Of a stretch of DNA of 64,000 nucleotides, positions 53,391 through 63,211 are shown one piece after another; positions within the stretch are counted from its first letter, which is position 1, and each line of letters starts with the position of its first letter. The stretch comes from Martelella radicis (lineage in GTDB: Bacteria; Pseudomonadota; Alphaproteobacteria; Rhizobiales; Rhizobiaceae). The translations under genes were made by a program, and so were the position numbers. The stretch covers positions 1 through 64,000 of the forward strand of contig NZ_JACIDZ010000011.1 in the NCBI RefSeq assembly GCF_014196625.1. The letters are read 5' to 3'. The notes under the pieces are model-generated. The model searched no databases, had not been told where the DNA came from, and was given only the letters and a program-made list of their open reading frames with translations.

Positions 53391-54953
53391 TTATTCAGCG
53401 GCCTGATTGAAGCCCGGTTTGCTGCCCAGCGGCTGAAGCCAGGTATCGCCGGTCCAGCCGTTCTCGTCATAATCGGACATGCAGGTATCGACGAGGGCTT
53501 CCATCTCTTCCAGAATACCGCCGCGCTGGGCGCCCTTCAGGACCTGGAGCCGCACCTCCTCCGGCGCGCCGGCATAGTTCAGCTCGTAAAGCGCGTGGCG
53601 TCCGCCGAATTCCGAGCCGGTCGCATCCCACAGAAGCTTCATGATCTTGATGCGTTCCTTGTGGCCGATATCGTTGGAGCCGCGCACATATTGGGAGAGG
53701 TAGCGGTCTATCTCCGGATTGGCGAAATCCTTGGCCGAGGATGGCAGGTAGATGAGACCCGAGGCGACCGTGCGGCGGATGAGATCGATGACCTTCGGAT
53801 AGGCCTCAGACATGAAGGTGCGGTAGCACAGCGCTGCCTCGAGGTTCGGCAGCACCGCGCCATCGGCCCATTCGATCGGATTGCGCGCCATGGCATTGGA
53901 AAAGGCCCAGAACTGGTGGCGGATGGCGATTACCTCGCCGAGCATCGCCTGGTTGCCGCGGAAGGCATCGCCGCCGGTGCAGCGCAGCGCCTTGGCAAGC
54001 AACCCGGCGAGGAAATCGAGCTTGACGGCAAGCCGTGTGCAGCCCTGGAAACAATAGCCGTGCATGAAGCCCGAGGCCGGATGGAAGGAGAGGATCTTCC
54101 TTGCATCGCGCAGCACCAGAACGTCTTCCCAGGGCACGAACACATTGTCGAGCACCAGGATCGCGTCGTTCTCGTCAAAGCGCGAGGAGAGCGGATAATC
54201 GAAGGGCTGGCCGACCGTGTTGGCCGCTTCCTCGTAGGAGACGCGGCAGAACATCTTCACGCCCGGCGCGTTCATCGGCAGGATGAACATCACCGAGAGC
54301 GAGGGATCCTCTGTCACCGTCGCCGAACTCTGCGCCAGGAAATTGTAGTGCGTCAGCGCCGAGGAGGTCGCCACTACCTTCGCGCCGGAGACATAGATGC
54401 CGGCATCGGTTTCCTTGGTGATGTGGACATAGACGTCCTTCACCGCATCGGCGGGCTTGTGGCGGTCGATCGGCGGATTGACGATGGCGTGGTTCATGAA
54501 CAGAACGGATTCTTGAGCGCGCTTGTGCCAGGAGCGGGCATTGTCGGCGAATTCGCCATACCAGTCCGCGTTCGCGCCGAGCGTGTTCATCAGTGCCGCC
54601 TTGTAGTCGGCGGTCCGGCCCATCCAGCCATAGGACATGCGCGCCCAGTCGGCGATAGCGCCCTGCTGGGCAACCAGATCATCGGCGGAACGGGCAACGC
54701 GGAAGAATTTGTGGGTATAGCCGCCGGAGCCGGTGTCGGTCGGCGATGTCAGGCGTTCCTTGGACTTTTCGTCATGTAGTGCATCGTAGAGCCTTGCCAG
54801 CGAGCGCACTGAGTTGCGCATCGACGGATGCTCGGTGACGTCGGTGATGCGCTCGCCGTTGATATAGACCTCCCGGCCGTCCTTCAGGCTCTCTATGTAT
54901 TCCGCACCGGTAAAGGGGCGCTTCTTGTCGGCGCGATAATCTTCAGCTCGCAT
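53391..54953 (-). CDS. hpaB: 4-hydroxyphenylacetate 3-monooxygenase, oxygenase component HpaB
   Basis: A 520-residue FADH2-dependent hydroxylase, identical in length to E. coli HpaB. Acyl-CoA-dehydrogenase-like fold with blocks FTGAEYIESLKDGREVYING, HAIVNPPIDRHKP and YVRGSNDIGHKERIKIMKLL. It hydroxylates 4-hydroxyphenylacetate to homoprotocatechuate, the ring-cleavage substrate of the hpa operon. The ATG at 54953 follows GAGGAC; a start at 54980 lacks a ribosome site and would leave less room for the divergent hpaA promoter, which has only 55 bp. Confidence 0.9.
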   Translation of the reverse strand: MRAEDYRADKKRPFTGAEYIESLKDGREVYINGERITDVTEHPSMRNSVRSLARLYDALHDEKSKERLTSPTDTGSGGYTHKFFRVARSADDLVAQQGAIADWARMSYGWMGRTADYKAALMNTLGANADWYGEFADNARSWHKRAQESVLFMNHAIVNPPIDRHKPADAVKDVYVHITKETDAGIYVSGAKVVATSSALTHYNFLAQSSATVTEDPSLSVMFILPMNAPGVKMFCRVSYEEAANTVGQPFDYPLSSRFDENDAILVLDNVFVPWEDVLVLRDARKILSFHPASGFMHGYCFQGCTRLAVKLDFLAGLLAKALRCTGGDAFRGNQAMLGEVIAIRHQFWAFSNAMARNPIEWADGAVLPNLEAALCYRTFMSEAYPKVIDLIRRTVASGLIYLPSSAKDFANPEIDRYLSQYVRGSNDIGHKERIKIMKLLWDATGSEFGGRHALYELNYAGAPEEVRLQVLKGAQRGGILEEMEALVDTCMSDYDENGWTGDTWLQPLGSKPGFNQAAE

Positions 54954-55008
54954 ATTGTCCTCCCAATCAGATAATGACAAATGTTAAGTCTGGGCGGGCA
55001 GTCTGCCC

Positions 55009-55932
55009 ATGGACAAACAGAGCAAATCTCTGGTACTTTTTCCGGCGATGACCAAAGCCGAGACCATTCCCGATTTCTTCGTCTATGGCGAGCCGAGCCG
55101 CTCGATCGACGTCGATTTCATGCATGTGGAAACGGTGATGGAGCGCCGGAGCCTGCATTTCGGCAATGTCGCGCCGCACCGGCATCAGCACATGGCGCAG
55201 GTGATTTTCTGGTACAAAGGCGGGGGAACCTACCGCTATGAGGAGACAGTCGTCGACTTTTCCGCGCCGGCCGTCGGCTTCATGCCGAGCGGCGTCGTCC
55301 ACGGCTTTTCCGTCGGCGCGGACGCCGACGCGATCGTGCTTTCAATCGCCGATGGCGGGTTGCGCTCCGCCCATGACGCCTTTGCTGTGACGCCGGAGCG
55401 GGCCGTCTTCGTCGCGGGCGATGCCGGGCAACTGGCCTTCTCCCACCTGGCATCGCTCAGCCGGCTCATTCTGGAGGAATACCGGGTCGGTGACCGGGAG
55501 AGCATTTCGGTGATGACCGGGCTGGCGCATGCGATTCTCGCCCATGTGCGCAGGCTTGAGCGCGCCCTTCCGGCACGGAGTTCTCCCGCGGCGGCACTCG
55601 GACTGGCGCTGCGGCGCGAAATCGAGGCGCATTTTCGCGAGAACCGCCCGGTCGACCGCTATGTGGCGGCGCTGGCGACGACGCGGCATCTCCTCGACAA
55701 GGCGGCGCACGAGAGCTTCGGCAAGTCGGTGAAGACGCTGGTCCTCGAACGGCGCCTGACCGAGGCGAAGCGGCTTCTGCTGTTTACCATCCGGCCGGTG
55801 GAGGATATCGCCCGCGAGATCGGCTTTGACGATCCGGCCTATTTTTCCCGTTTTTTCCGTCGGATGGCGGGCGAGGCACCGGCCGCATGGCGTCAGCGCC
55901 AACTTGCCGCGCGGCGGAACGGTCACGGCTGA
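55009..55932 (+). CDS. hpaA: AraC-family activator HpaA
   Basis: A 307-residue regulator: N-terminal cupin sensor (residues 30-110, GNVAPHRHQHMAQVIFWY) and C-terminal double HTH of the AraC type (190-300, EDIAREIGFDDPAYFSRFFR). This matches HpaA, which activates the hpaBC hydroxylase genes in response to 4-hydroxyphenylacetate. Divergent from hpaB with 55 bp between starts, so the shared control region must overlap both promoters. Confidence 0.86.
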   Translation: MDKQSKSLVLFPAMTKAETIPDFFVYGEPSRSIDVDFMHVETVMERRSLHFGNVAPHRHQHMAQVIFWYKGGGTYRYEETVVDFSAPAVGFMPSGVVHGFSVGADADAIVLSIADGGLRSAHDAFAVTPERAVFVAGDAGQLAFSHLASLSRLILEEYRVGDRESISVMTGLAHAILAHVRRLERALPARSSPAAALGLALRREIEAHFRENRPVDRYVAALATTRHLLDKAAHESFGKSVKTLVLERRLTEAKRLLLFTIRPVEDIAREIGFDDPAYFSRFFRRMAGEAPAAWRQRQLAARRNGHG

Positions 55933-56055
55933 CGGGTGAGAATGCCGGCGGCTGCCGAGGCCCGCGTTTTTGTCCAATTGCGCTGCGTCATGCCCCAAGA
56001 CAGGTCTTTTGACGCTTCCTATAGTCCTCTCAAATCATGTTTGGGAGGAAACAGG

Positions 56056-57468
56056 ATGAAGCATTTCAGGCTTCTTATCGCAGGCACGCCCGCTGAAACC
56101 AGTCGCTATGCGGATGTGCTGAACCCCTCGACCGGCGAGGTCGTGGGCAAGATGCCGGTGGCAACGGCTGACGACGCGGAAAAGGCGATCGCCTCGGCAA
56201 AGTATGCCTTTCCGGGCTGGGCGGCGAAATCCTCGGCCGAGCGCGCCGAAGCCGTCTCCGCCATTGCCGCGAAGATCGAGGAAAACGCCGAGGAACTCGC
56301 CACGCTGCTGACGCAGGAGCAGGGCAAGCCGCTCGGCGGCATCGGTTCGCGGTTCGAGATCGGCGGCGCTGTCGCCTGGACGCGCTACACCGCCTCGCTC
56401 GACCTGCCGGTCGAAGTCATTCAGGATACGCCGGAAGGCCGGGTGGAGCTCCACCGCAAGCCGATCGGCGTCGTCGCCTCGATCACGCCGTGGAACTGGC
56501 CGGTGATGATCGCCTGCTGGCACATCATGCCGGCGATCCGCGCCGGCAATACGGTCGTCATCAAGCCGTCGCCGAACACGCCGCTGTCGACGATCCGTCT
56601 GGTCGAGATCATCAACGAGGTGGTGCCGGCGGGCGTCGTCAATATCATCACCGGCGAGAACGAGCTCGGCTCATTCCTGACCTCTCACCCCGATGTCGGC
56701 AAGGTGGTGTTCACCGGCTCGACGCCGACGGGCCGCAAGGTCATGGAAAGCGCATCGGCGACGGTAAAGCGGCTGACGCTCGAGCTGGGCGGCAACGACG
56801 CCGGCATCGTGCTGCCGGATGCCGATCCCAAGGCGATCGCCGAGGGCCTGTTCTGGGGCGCCTTCATCAATAACGGCCAGACCTGCGCCGCGCTGAAGCG
56901 CCTTTACGTGCATGACAGCCTCTATGACGGGGTCTGCGACGCGCTCGTTTCCTATGCGGCAAACATCAAGACCGGCGACGGCATGGCTGACGACAGCATG
57001 CTCGGCCCGCTGCAGAACCGCATGCAGTTCGACATCGTCTCCTCCTATGTGCGCGATGCGGTGGCCAAGGGCGCGCGGGTTCTGACGGGCGGTACGCCGA
57101 CCAATGGTCCCGGCTTCTTCTATCCGGTCACGCTGGTCGCCGATATCGATCACGGCACGGACCTTGTCGACAAGGAACAGTTCGGTCCGGCCCTGCCGAT
57201 CATCCGCTATTCCGATGTGGAAGAGGCGATCGCCAAGGCCAATGACAGCGAGAGTGGTCTCGGCGGATCGGTCTGGTCATCGGATATCGAGAAGGCAAAG
57301 GCCATTGCCGCGCGCATGGAATGCGGATCGGTGTGGATCAACAATCACGGCGCGATCCAGCCGAATGCCCCCTTCGGCGGCGTCAAGCAGTCGGGCGTCG
57401 GCGTCGAGTTCGGCATGGAAGGCCTGAAGGAAATGACGACCGTCCAGTCGGTCTTCATTCCGGGCTGA
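56056..57468 (+). CDS. NAD(P)-dependent aldehyde dehydrogenase
   Basis: A 470-residue aldehyde dehydrogenase with catalytic cysteine in GQTCAALKRLYV, base in LELGGNDAG and cofactor loop FTGSTPTG. Groups by motif with betaine/phenylacetaldehyde-type enzymes rather than with GabD. First gene of the ALDH-SDR-MoaF-SnoaL operon, with GGAGGAAACAGG before the ATG at 56056. Adjacent to the hpaA/hpaBC genes, so a phenolic aldehyde is a possible substrate (inference). Confidence 0.85.
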   Translation: MKHFRLLIAGTPAETSRYADVLNPSTGEVVGKMPVATADDAEKAIASAKYAFPGWAAKSSAERAEAVSAIAAKIEENAEELATLLTQEQGKPLGGIGSRFEIGGAVAWTRYTASLDLPVEVIQDTPEGRVELHRKPIGVVASITPWNWPVMIACWHIMPAIRAGNTVVIKPSPNTPLSTIRLVEIINEVVPAGVVNIITGENELGSFLTSHPDVGKVVFTGSTPTGRKVMESASATVKRLTLELGGNDAGIVLPDADPKAIAEGLFWGAFINNGQTCAALKRLYVHDSLYDGVCDALVSYAANIKTGDGMADDSMLGPLQNRMQFDIVSSYVRDAVAKGARVLTGGTPTNGPGFFYPVTLVADIDHGTDLVDKEQFGPALPIIRYSDVEEAIAKANDSESGLGGSVWSSDIEKAKAIAARMECGSVWINNHGAIQPNAPFGGVKQSGVGVEFGMEGLKEMTTVQSVFIPG

Positions 57469-57565
57469 GAACTGAAAGCGAGAGTGGAAGAGGCATGACT
57501 GACCGATGCGCAAGGCGTCGGTCAGATGGCCTCGTGCGCGCTCAGGAAAGAGGGAGGACAAGAAT

Positions 57566-58354
57566 ATGCGTTTTGAAGGAAAAACGGCGCTGATCACCGG
57601 CGGCGGAACGGGTATCGGCGCTGCGGTCGCCGCGCGGATCCGCTCCGAAGGCGGCAATGTCGCGCTGGTCGGGCGGCGGAAGGAGCCGCTGCAGGCCGTT
57701 GCCGAGAAGATTGGCGCGGAAACTTTCGCCGCCGATGCCGCCGATGGCGAAAGCATGAAGGAGACGGTGGCGGCGATCGGCGAACGCTTCGGCGGGATCG
57801 ACATCCTGATCGCCAATGCCGGCGGACACGGCGTCGGCCCGACGGTCTCGATGAGCGACGAGACCTGGGAGACGTCGATCCGTCTCAACCTTAACACCGC
57901 CTTCGTCAGCGCCCGCGAGACGCTGCCGCAACTGATCGAGCGCAAGGGCAACATTGTCGTCCTCGCCTCGATCGCGGGGCTTTTCGCCGGCCCGGACGCG
58001 GCCGGTTACGTCACCACAAAACATGCCTGCATCGGCCTTGCCAAATCGCTTGCCCGCGACCACGGCCGCTACGGCGTGCGCGTCAACACCGTCTGCCCCG
58101 GCTGGGTGACGACGGCGATGGCGGACGAGCAGATGAAGGCGCTGATGGAGATGAAGGGGCTTTCCAGCGTCGAGGAGGCCTATGCGCTGGTGACAAAGGA
58201 CGTGCCGCTCAAGCGCCCGGCAAGCGCAGAGGACGTGTCAAACGCCGTCTGCTTCCTGGCCTCGGACGAAGCATCGATGATCAGCGGCGCGATCCTGACG
58301 GTCGACGGCGGCACCGGCACGGTCGACCTGCCGACGCTCACATTCGCATCATGA
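57566..58354 (+). CDS. Short-chain dehydrogenase/reductase
   Basis: A 262-residue SDR with cofactor motif TGGGTGIG, NAGG, catalytic serine in LASIAGLF, and the pair YVTTK. C terminus ISGAILTVDGG. GGGAGGACAAG precedes the ATG at 57566. Co-transcribed with the ALDH; probably makes or consumes the aldehyde or ketone intermediate. Confidence 0.84.
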   Translation: MRFEGKTALITGGGTGIGAAVAARIRSEGGNVALVGRRKEPLQAVAEKIGAETFAADAADGESMKETVAAIGERFGGIDILIANAGGHGVGPTVSMSDETWETSIRLNLNTAFVSARETLPQLIERKGNIVVLASIAGLFAGPDAAGYVTTKHACIGLAKSLARDHGRYGVRVNTVCPGWVTTAMADEQMKALMEMKGLSSVEEAYALVTKDVPLKRPASAEDVSNAVCFLASDEASMISGAILTVDGGTGTVDLPTLTFAS

Positions 58355-58374
58355 ACACAAGAGGAGGAGAACCC

Positions 58375-59157
58375 ATGACAGCCAACAAACCCGACGAATG
58401 GAAGACCTACGACCAGTTCGCCTACGGCATCGGCACCAACCGCCTGCCGGAAACCAATGCGCTTTCGGGCAAGAGCTTCAAGCTCAGCTTTGATGACGGC
58501 CGCAAGCTCTCGCTCGTCTTTGCTGACGGCAAGGCGAAATGGGCCGACAATGACGGCTCGGGCGAGGATCGCGCCGAGATGATCGAGGTCGCGCCTGACA
58601 CCTATTTCATCGATATCGACTTCGAAAGCCGGGCCAAGGATGCCGAAACGATCATCCTCAACGTCAAGACCGGCCGTACGCTGTCGATCTATGCCCATGT
58701 GCGGGAAAAGGAGGAGGCGGGCGCCGAGCCGCAGGTAGCGCAAATCTTCCGCGCCGGCACGGTGGACGGCATGGAGGCGACCGGCTTCACGCCGGAGGAG
58801 ACCCGTGACCTGATCGGCCTTCGCGCGCATTTCACCTATAGCCCGAACCACACCTACGAACACACTTATCTGTCGTCGAAGCGCTATGCCTGGCAGTGCC
58901 TTGTCGGCGTGCAGCGCGGCCACGGCGATGTCGATCTCGCCACCACCTGGAAGTTCGACAAGGACCTCTACATCTTCACCTTCCGCGAGTTCAAGATCCC
59001 GGTGGCCTCCACCTTCTTCTACAATTTCGAGGACCGCCGCTCGACCGGCAAGTTTCTCGGCATCACCGGCGACGGCCGGATCGAGAACAACCCCGCCGGC
59101 GCCTTCATCCGCAAGGCCTCTGTCACATTCTACGAGCCGGGCCAGGAACCCATCTGA
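58375..59157 (+). CDS. MoaF-like protein
   Basis: A 260-residue protein resembling the MoaF family. It has two halves: an N-terminal lipocalin-like half (KSFKLSFDDGRKLSLVFADG) and a C-terminal half (HTYEHTYLSSKRYAWQCLVG, FFYNFEDRRSTGKFLGITG). GAGGAGGAGAACCC precedes the ATG at 58375, and lies inside a longer frame starting at 58351. MoaF was named from the Klebsiella monoamine (tyramine) regulon; its description as a molybdenum-cofactor protein is uncertain. Tyramine breakdown yields 4-hydroxyphenylacetate, which would fit its place beside hpaABC. No catalytic residues are known to me. Confidence 0.7.
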   Translation: MTANKPDEWKTYDQFAYGIGTNRLPETNALSGKSFKLSFDDGRKLSLVFADGKAKWADNDGSGEDRAEMIEVAPDTYFIDIDFESRAKDAETIILNVKTGRTLSIYAHVREKEEAGAEPQVAQIFRAGTVDGMEATGFTPEETRDLIGLRAHFTYSPNHTYEHTYLSSKRYAWQCLVGVQRGHGDVDLATTWKFDKDLYIFTFREFKIPVASTFFYNFEDRRSTGKFLGITGDGRIENNPAGAFIRKASVTFYEPGQEPI

Positions 59158-59167
59158 GGAGAGGCGC

Positions 59168-59557
59168 ATGCCCACAGCCTATCAAATCGTCAAGGCCCAT
59201 TACGAGGCGAGCGACCGGGGCGACATCAAGGCCATGATGGCCGATGTCGCGGCGGACTGCCGCTGGACGGAGATGGACGGTTTTCCCTGCCGCGGCACCT
59301 ATGTGGGGCCCGACGAGGTGGTGGAAAACGTGTTCATGGCTCTCGGCAAGGCCTTCGACGGCTATAACCTCAAGCTGGAGCGGCTGCTCGATGCGGGCGA
59401 CAGCGTCGTCGGCATCGGTGTCTACAGCGGCACGCATCGCGAGACGGGCAAGCACTTTACCGCCCGCGTCGTTCATGTCTGGGATGTCGAGGATGGCAAG
59501 ATCCGCCGCTTCGAGCAGTTCACCGACACGCTGCGCGTGGCTGAAGCCATGCGCTGA
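59168..59557 (+). CDS. SnoaL-like (NTF2-fold) protein
   Basis: A 129-residue protein of the SnoaL/NTF2-like family: IVKAHYEASDRGDIKAMMAD, GTYVGPDEVVENVFMALG, HVWDVEDGKIRRFEQFTDT. Such small cone-shaped proteins are isomerases, hydratases or cyclases acting on ketones. GAGGAGAGG precedes the ATG at 59168, 10 bases after the MoaF-like gene. Last in its operon. Confidence 0.82.
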   Translation: MPTAYQIVKAHYEASDRGDIKAMMADVAADCRWTEMDGFPCRGTYVGPDEVVENVFMALGKAFDGYNLKLERLLDAGDSVVGIGVYSGTHRETGKHFTARVVHVWDVEDGKIRRFEQFTDTLRVAEAMR

Positions 59558-59583
59558 GGCATGACGCTCCAATCAGGCAGCCG

Positions 59584-59609
59584 CGGCCCCGCGTGGTAGC
59601 GCGGGGCCG
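59584..59609. terminator. Bidirectional terminator between convergent operons
   Basis: CGGCCCCGCG (59584-59593) and CGCGGGGCCG (59600-59609) form a perfect 10-bp stem with a 6-base loop, followed on the plus strand by TTCTCGTTT. It ends the SnoaL operon and probably also the convergent aminotransferase operon. Confidence 0.75.
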
Positions 59610-59631
59610 TTCTCGTTTCGCGTCCTGGTTC

Positions 59632-60864
59632 TCAAAGCGCGTCGAGCGCCGCCGTCAACCGGTCGACTTCTTCGAGCGTGTTGTAATGCACCATCGAGAC
59701 GCGCAGCATGCCGCCCTCTTCAGTCTGGCCGAGATATTCGGCCAGGCGCCGGGAGTGAAAATCGCCGTGGCGGATGGCGATGCGGTGTTCATCGATGGCG
59801 CTGCAGACATCGGTGGAATCGCGGTTATCCAGGCGGAAGGCGATCGTTGGCACCCGGTTCGGATTGAGGCCGGAGGGATCGCCGATGACCTCACAGTCAT
59901 TGCGGGCCCTGAGATAGGACAGGAGCCGCTCGGAAAGCGCTATTTCCTGGGCGGTGATCGCCCTGTAGCCCGCTTCGACCTTCGCGCGCGCCGTTCCGGT
60001 CTCGCCGGCCTGTTCGCCGAGTTCGCAGAGATAGTCGACAATGCCGCAAGTGGCGTAGGCCAGCTCGTAGTTCGGGTTGCCGGGTTCGAGCTTGCCGGGG
60101 ATTTTGTCCTTGCCGTAGAAATAGTGGTAGAGCGTATCGAGTTCGGCAAGAAGCGCGTATTTGCCGTACATCAGCGCGTAATGCGGGCCGAACACTTTGT
60201 AGAGGCTGAAGACGTAAAAATCGGCGTCGAAGGCCTGCACATCGACGGCGCGATGGGGCGCATAGGCTACCGCGTCCACACAGATGAGCGCGCCGCGTTC
60301 ATGCACGAAATCGGCGATTGCGCGGACGTCGTTCACCGACCCCAGAATATTGGAGACATGGGTGAAACAGACGAGCTTTGTCCGCTCGCTCATCAGCGGC
60401 GCGAGGTCATCCAGTTTCAGCGTCATGGTCGTCTTGTCGAGTGGCCAGAATTTTATGACGACTCCCTGCGCCTGAAGGCGTTCCCACGGGCCGATATTGG
60501 ATTCATGATCGGCAATGGTGACGATGATCTCGTCGCCCGGCGCGAACTGGCTCTGCATGGCGCGCGCCAGGTTCTGCAGCAGAACGGTCGATGACGGGCC
60601 GAAGACAATCTCTTCGGGACGGTCGGCGTTGACCAGATGCATGGCGGCGGTACGCGCCTCATAGAGGGCGGCTGCGGCCTTCTGCGAAACGTCATAGGAA
60701 CCGCCGATCTGTACGTTCTTCTCATAGAGGAAGGTGTTGATGCGCTCGACCGCGCCTCTCAGGATCTGCGAGCCACCGGCATTGTCGAAAAAGGCCCAGT
60801 CCTGTTTCAGGCCCGGAAACTGACTGCGGACGAAATCAAGGTCGAGAGAAGATGATCCGGACAC
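59632..60864 (-). CDS. Class V aminotransferase-fold PLP enzyme (cysteine-desulfurase-like, lacking the active-site Cys)
   Basis: A 410-residue fold-type I PLP enzyme: H120 stacking on PLP (ADHESN), D197 (CVDAVAY) and Schiff-base lysine K223 (FSLYKVFGPH). The mobile loop that carries the catalytic cysteine in SufS reads IRHGDFHSRRL here and has none, so desulfurase activity is unlikely. Selenocysteine-lyase-like or epimerase-like activity are alternatives. GTG start at 60864 after AAGAGG. It is the last gene of an amino-acid ABC operon (23 bases after glnQ-like), so it probably acts on the imported amino acid. Confidence 0.75.
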   Translation of the reverse strand: MSGSSSLDLDFVRSQFPGLKQDWAFFDNAGGSQILRGAVERINTFLYEKNVQIGGSYDVSQKAAAALYEARTAAMHLVNADRPEEIVFGPSSTVLLQNLARAMQSQFAPGDEIIVTIADHESNIGPWERLQAQGVVIKFWPLDKTTMTLKLDDLAPLMSERTKLVCFTHVSNILGSVNDVRAIADFVHERGALICVDAVAYAPHRAVDVQAFDADFYVFSLYKVFGPHYALMYGKYALLAELDTLYHYFYGKDKIPGKLEPGNPNYELAYATCGIVDYLCELGEQAGETGTARAKVEAGYRAITAQEIALSERLLSYLRARNDCEVIGDPSGLNPNRVPTIAFRLDNRDSTDVCSAIDEHRIAIRHGDFHSRRLAEYLGQTEEGGMLRVSMVHYNTLEEVDRLTAALDAL

Positions 60865-60886
60865 GGGGTTTACCTCTTGTTGTTAT

Positions 60887-61635
<749 letters not shown>

Positions 61636-61636
<1 letters not shown>

Positions 61637-62307
61637 CAGCGCCTCCCCTTGCTGAAATGCTGCTCAAGCCGTGTGACGATGGCGACCATCGGCCAGAGAA
61701 GAATGATGTAGATCAGAGCCGCGCCGATCAACGGCGTCGGGTTGGCGGCAAGCGCCTGCGCCTGGGTCGCCTGTTTGAGAAGATCCGGCATGGCGACGAC
61801 CGAGGCAAGGGCCGTATCCTTCAGCACATTGATGCAATTATTGGTGAGCGGCGGAATGACGATGCGGATCGCCTGCGGCAGCACGACATCGACCATGGTG
61901 TGACGTTCGGAAATCCCCAATGCGGCGGATGCCTCGAACTGGCCGCGCGGAATGGCCTCGATGCCGGCGCGGAAGATTTCGGCGGTATAGGCGGCAGACA
62001 CCAGCGACAGGGCGGTGACGGCGGAGAGGAAAGCCGAAAGCCGGATGCCGACGAAGGGCAGGGCGTAATAGACGACGATCAGCAGCACCAGCAGCGGGAT
62101 TGACCGGAAGATGTCGATATAGAAGCGGATGAGAATGGCAATGAATTTCGGGGCGTAAAGCCGGGTGACCGCGAGCAGAAGCCCGCCGGCAAGGCCGACG
62201 AGAATGCTGACGATGCCGATCTCGAGTGTCACCAGCAGTCCGCGCATCAATTGCGGCAGACTGTCGACGAAGACGTCGACATTCAGGAATGTATTGATCA
62301 GATCCAT
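61636..62307 (-). CDS. Polar amino-acid ABC transporter permease (HisM/GlnP type)
   Basis: A 223-residue permease with four to five membrane segments and the EAA-type loop ([21 protein letters not shown]) of amino-acid importers. Only one permease is encoded, so it should work as a homodimer. The ATG at 62307 begins MDLINTF; an in-frame start at 62346 would lie in the stem-loop and is rejected. Confidence 0.86.
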
Positions 62308-62329
62308 AGGCGGAAGAAGGCTCCGGGTT

Positions 62330-62365
62330 GGGCCGGCCAGAGCCACCTGTGGCGATGGCCGGCCC
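62330..62365 (-). terminator. Intercistronic hairpin after the amino-acid binding-protein gene
   Basis: GGGCCGGCCA (62330-62339) and TGGCCGGCCC (62356-62365) form a perfect 10-bp stem with a 16-base loop between the binding-protein stop and the permease start. No T tract. Confidence 0.65.
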
Positions 62366-62384
62366 GAATGCGGATAAAAGGCGC

Positions 62385-63173
62385 TTACTTCGCCATCGGC
62401 ATGCCGAGGACCTCAACCGTGGAGGTGCCGGCCTCGGGTGCTGCGCCGAACCAGGTCTCGTAGATTGCGGCCAGCGTGCCGTCTTCCTTCAGCGCCGTGA
62501 TCACGCCGTTGACCTCTTCGGCGAGCGGCGCATCCTTGGCGAACATGATCGAGTATTTTTCGCCGGTGGGGATGCGTTCAACCACCTTCAGCTCCGGCTT
62601 GTCCTTGACGTAGTAGAGCACGGCGGGAATGTCGGAGATATAGCCGTCGATACGGCCTGCCGTCATATCGAGCATGGCCGGCGCCAGGCCTTCATAGCGG
62701 CGGATGTCGGAAAAGCCGTACTCGTCCTTGTGGGCTTCGGCCCACATGTCGCCGGTCGAGCCGGTGTCGACGCCGACGACCTTGCCGTCCATGTCGGCGA
62801 GGCCGGACACGCCGGAAGAGGCGCTGGTCGAGAGCGACTGGTCGCTGTCGTAATAGGGCTGGGCGAAAGAGACCGATTCGAGGCGCTTTTCGGTAATCGT
62901 GATCGAGGAGACGGCCATGTCGATGCGGCCCGACTGCACGGCAGGGAACAGGCCGTTGAACGGCGTGTTGACGAACTCGACGGTCTTGCCCATGCGCTCC
63001 GCGATCTCTTCGACGAGGTCGACCTCGAAGCCGACGGCCTTGCCGCTGGCATCCTCGAATTCCCACGGGACATTGCCAATATTGGCGCCGACGGTCCAGT
63101 CGGCGGCGTTTGCGCCGGCGGCGGCCAGCGCGGCGACGGCGGAAAGAAGCGTGATTTTCAGTGTGCGTTTCAT
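62385..63173 (-). CDS. Polar amino-acid ABC transporter binding protein (family 3)
   Basis: A 262-residue periplasmic protein with a signal peptide (1-22, GANA|AD). SBP family 3 blocks: PWEFEDASGKAVGFEVDLVE, LFPAVQSGRIDMAVSSITIT and RLESVSFAQPYYDSDQ. Binds a polar amino acid or opine-like compound; ligand unknown. GGGGAACCAC precedes the ATG at 63173. First gene of the operon that ends with the PLP enzyme; divergent from the GntR regulator. Confidence 0.87.
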   Translation of the reverse strand: MKRTLKITLLSAVAALAAAGANAADWTVGANIGNVPWEFEDASGKAVGFEVDLVEEIAERMGKTVEFVNTPFNGLFPAVQSGRIDMAVSSITITEKRLESVSFAQPYYDSDQSLSTSASSGVSGLADMDGKVVGVDTGSTGDMWAEAHKDEYGFSDIRRYEGLAPAMLDMTAGRIDGYISDIPAVLYYVKDKPELKVVERIPTGEKYSIMFAKDAPLAEEVNGVITALKEDGTLAAIYETWFGAAPEAGTSTVEVLGMPMAK

Positions 63174-63211
63174 TGTGGTTCCCCTTGTGCTTTGGTTTGG
63201 TCTTCGCCTAG

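Noticed and set aside
52923-54779. Open frame of 618 codons on the plus strand, antisense to hpaC and hpaB
   Set aside because: It crosses two well-supported genes, has no ribosome site and is rich in residues typical of reverse-strand translation (His, Arg, Ala, Gly).
59632-60864. Cysteine desulfurase (SufS)
   Set aside because: The fold fits, but the loop that should bear the catalytic cysteine has none and no suf or isc genes are near.
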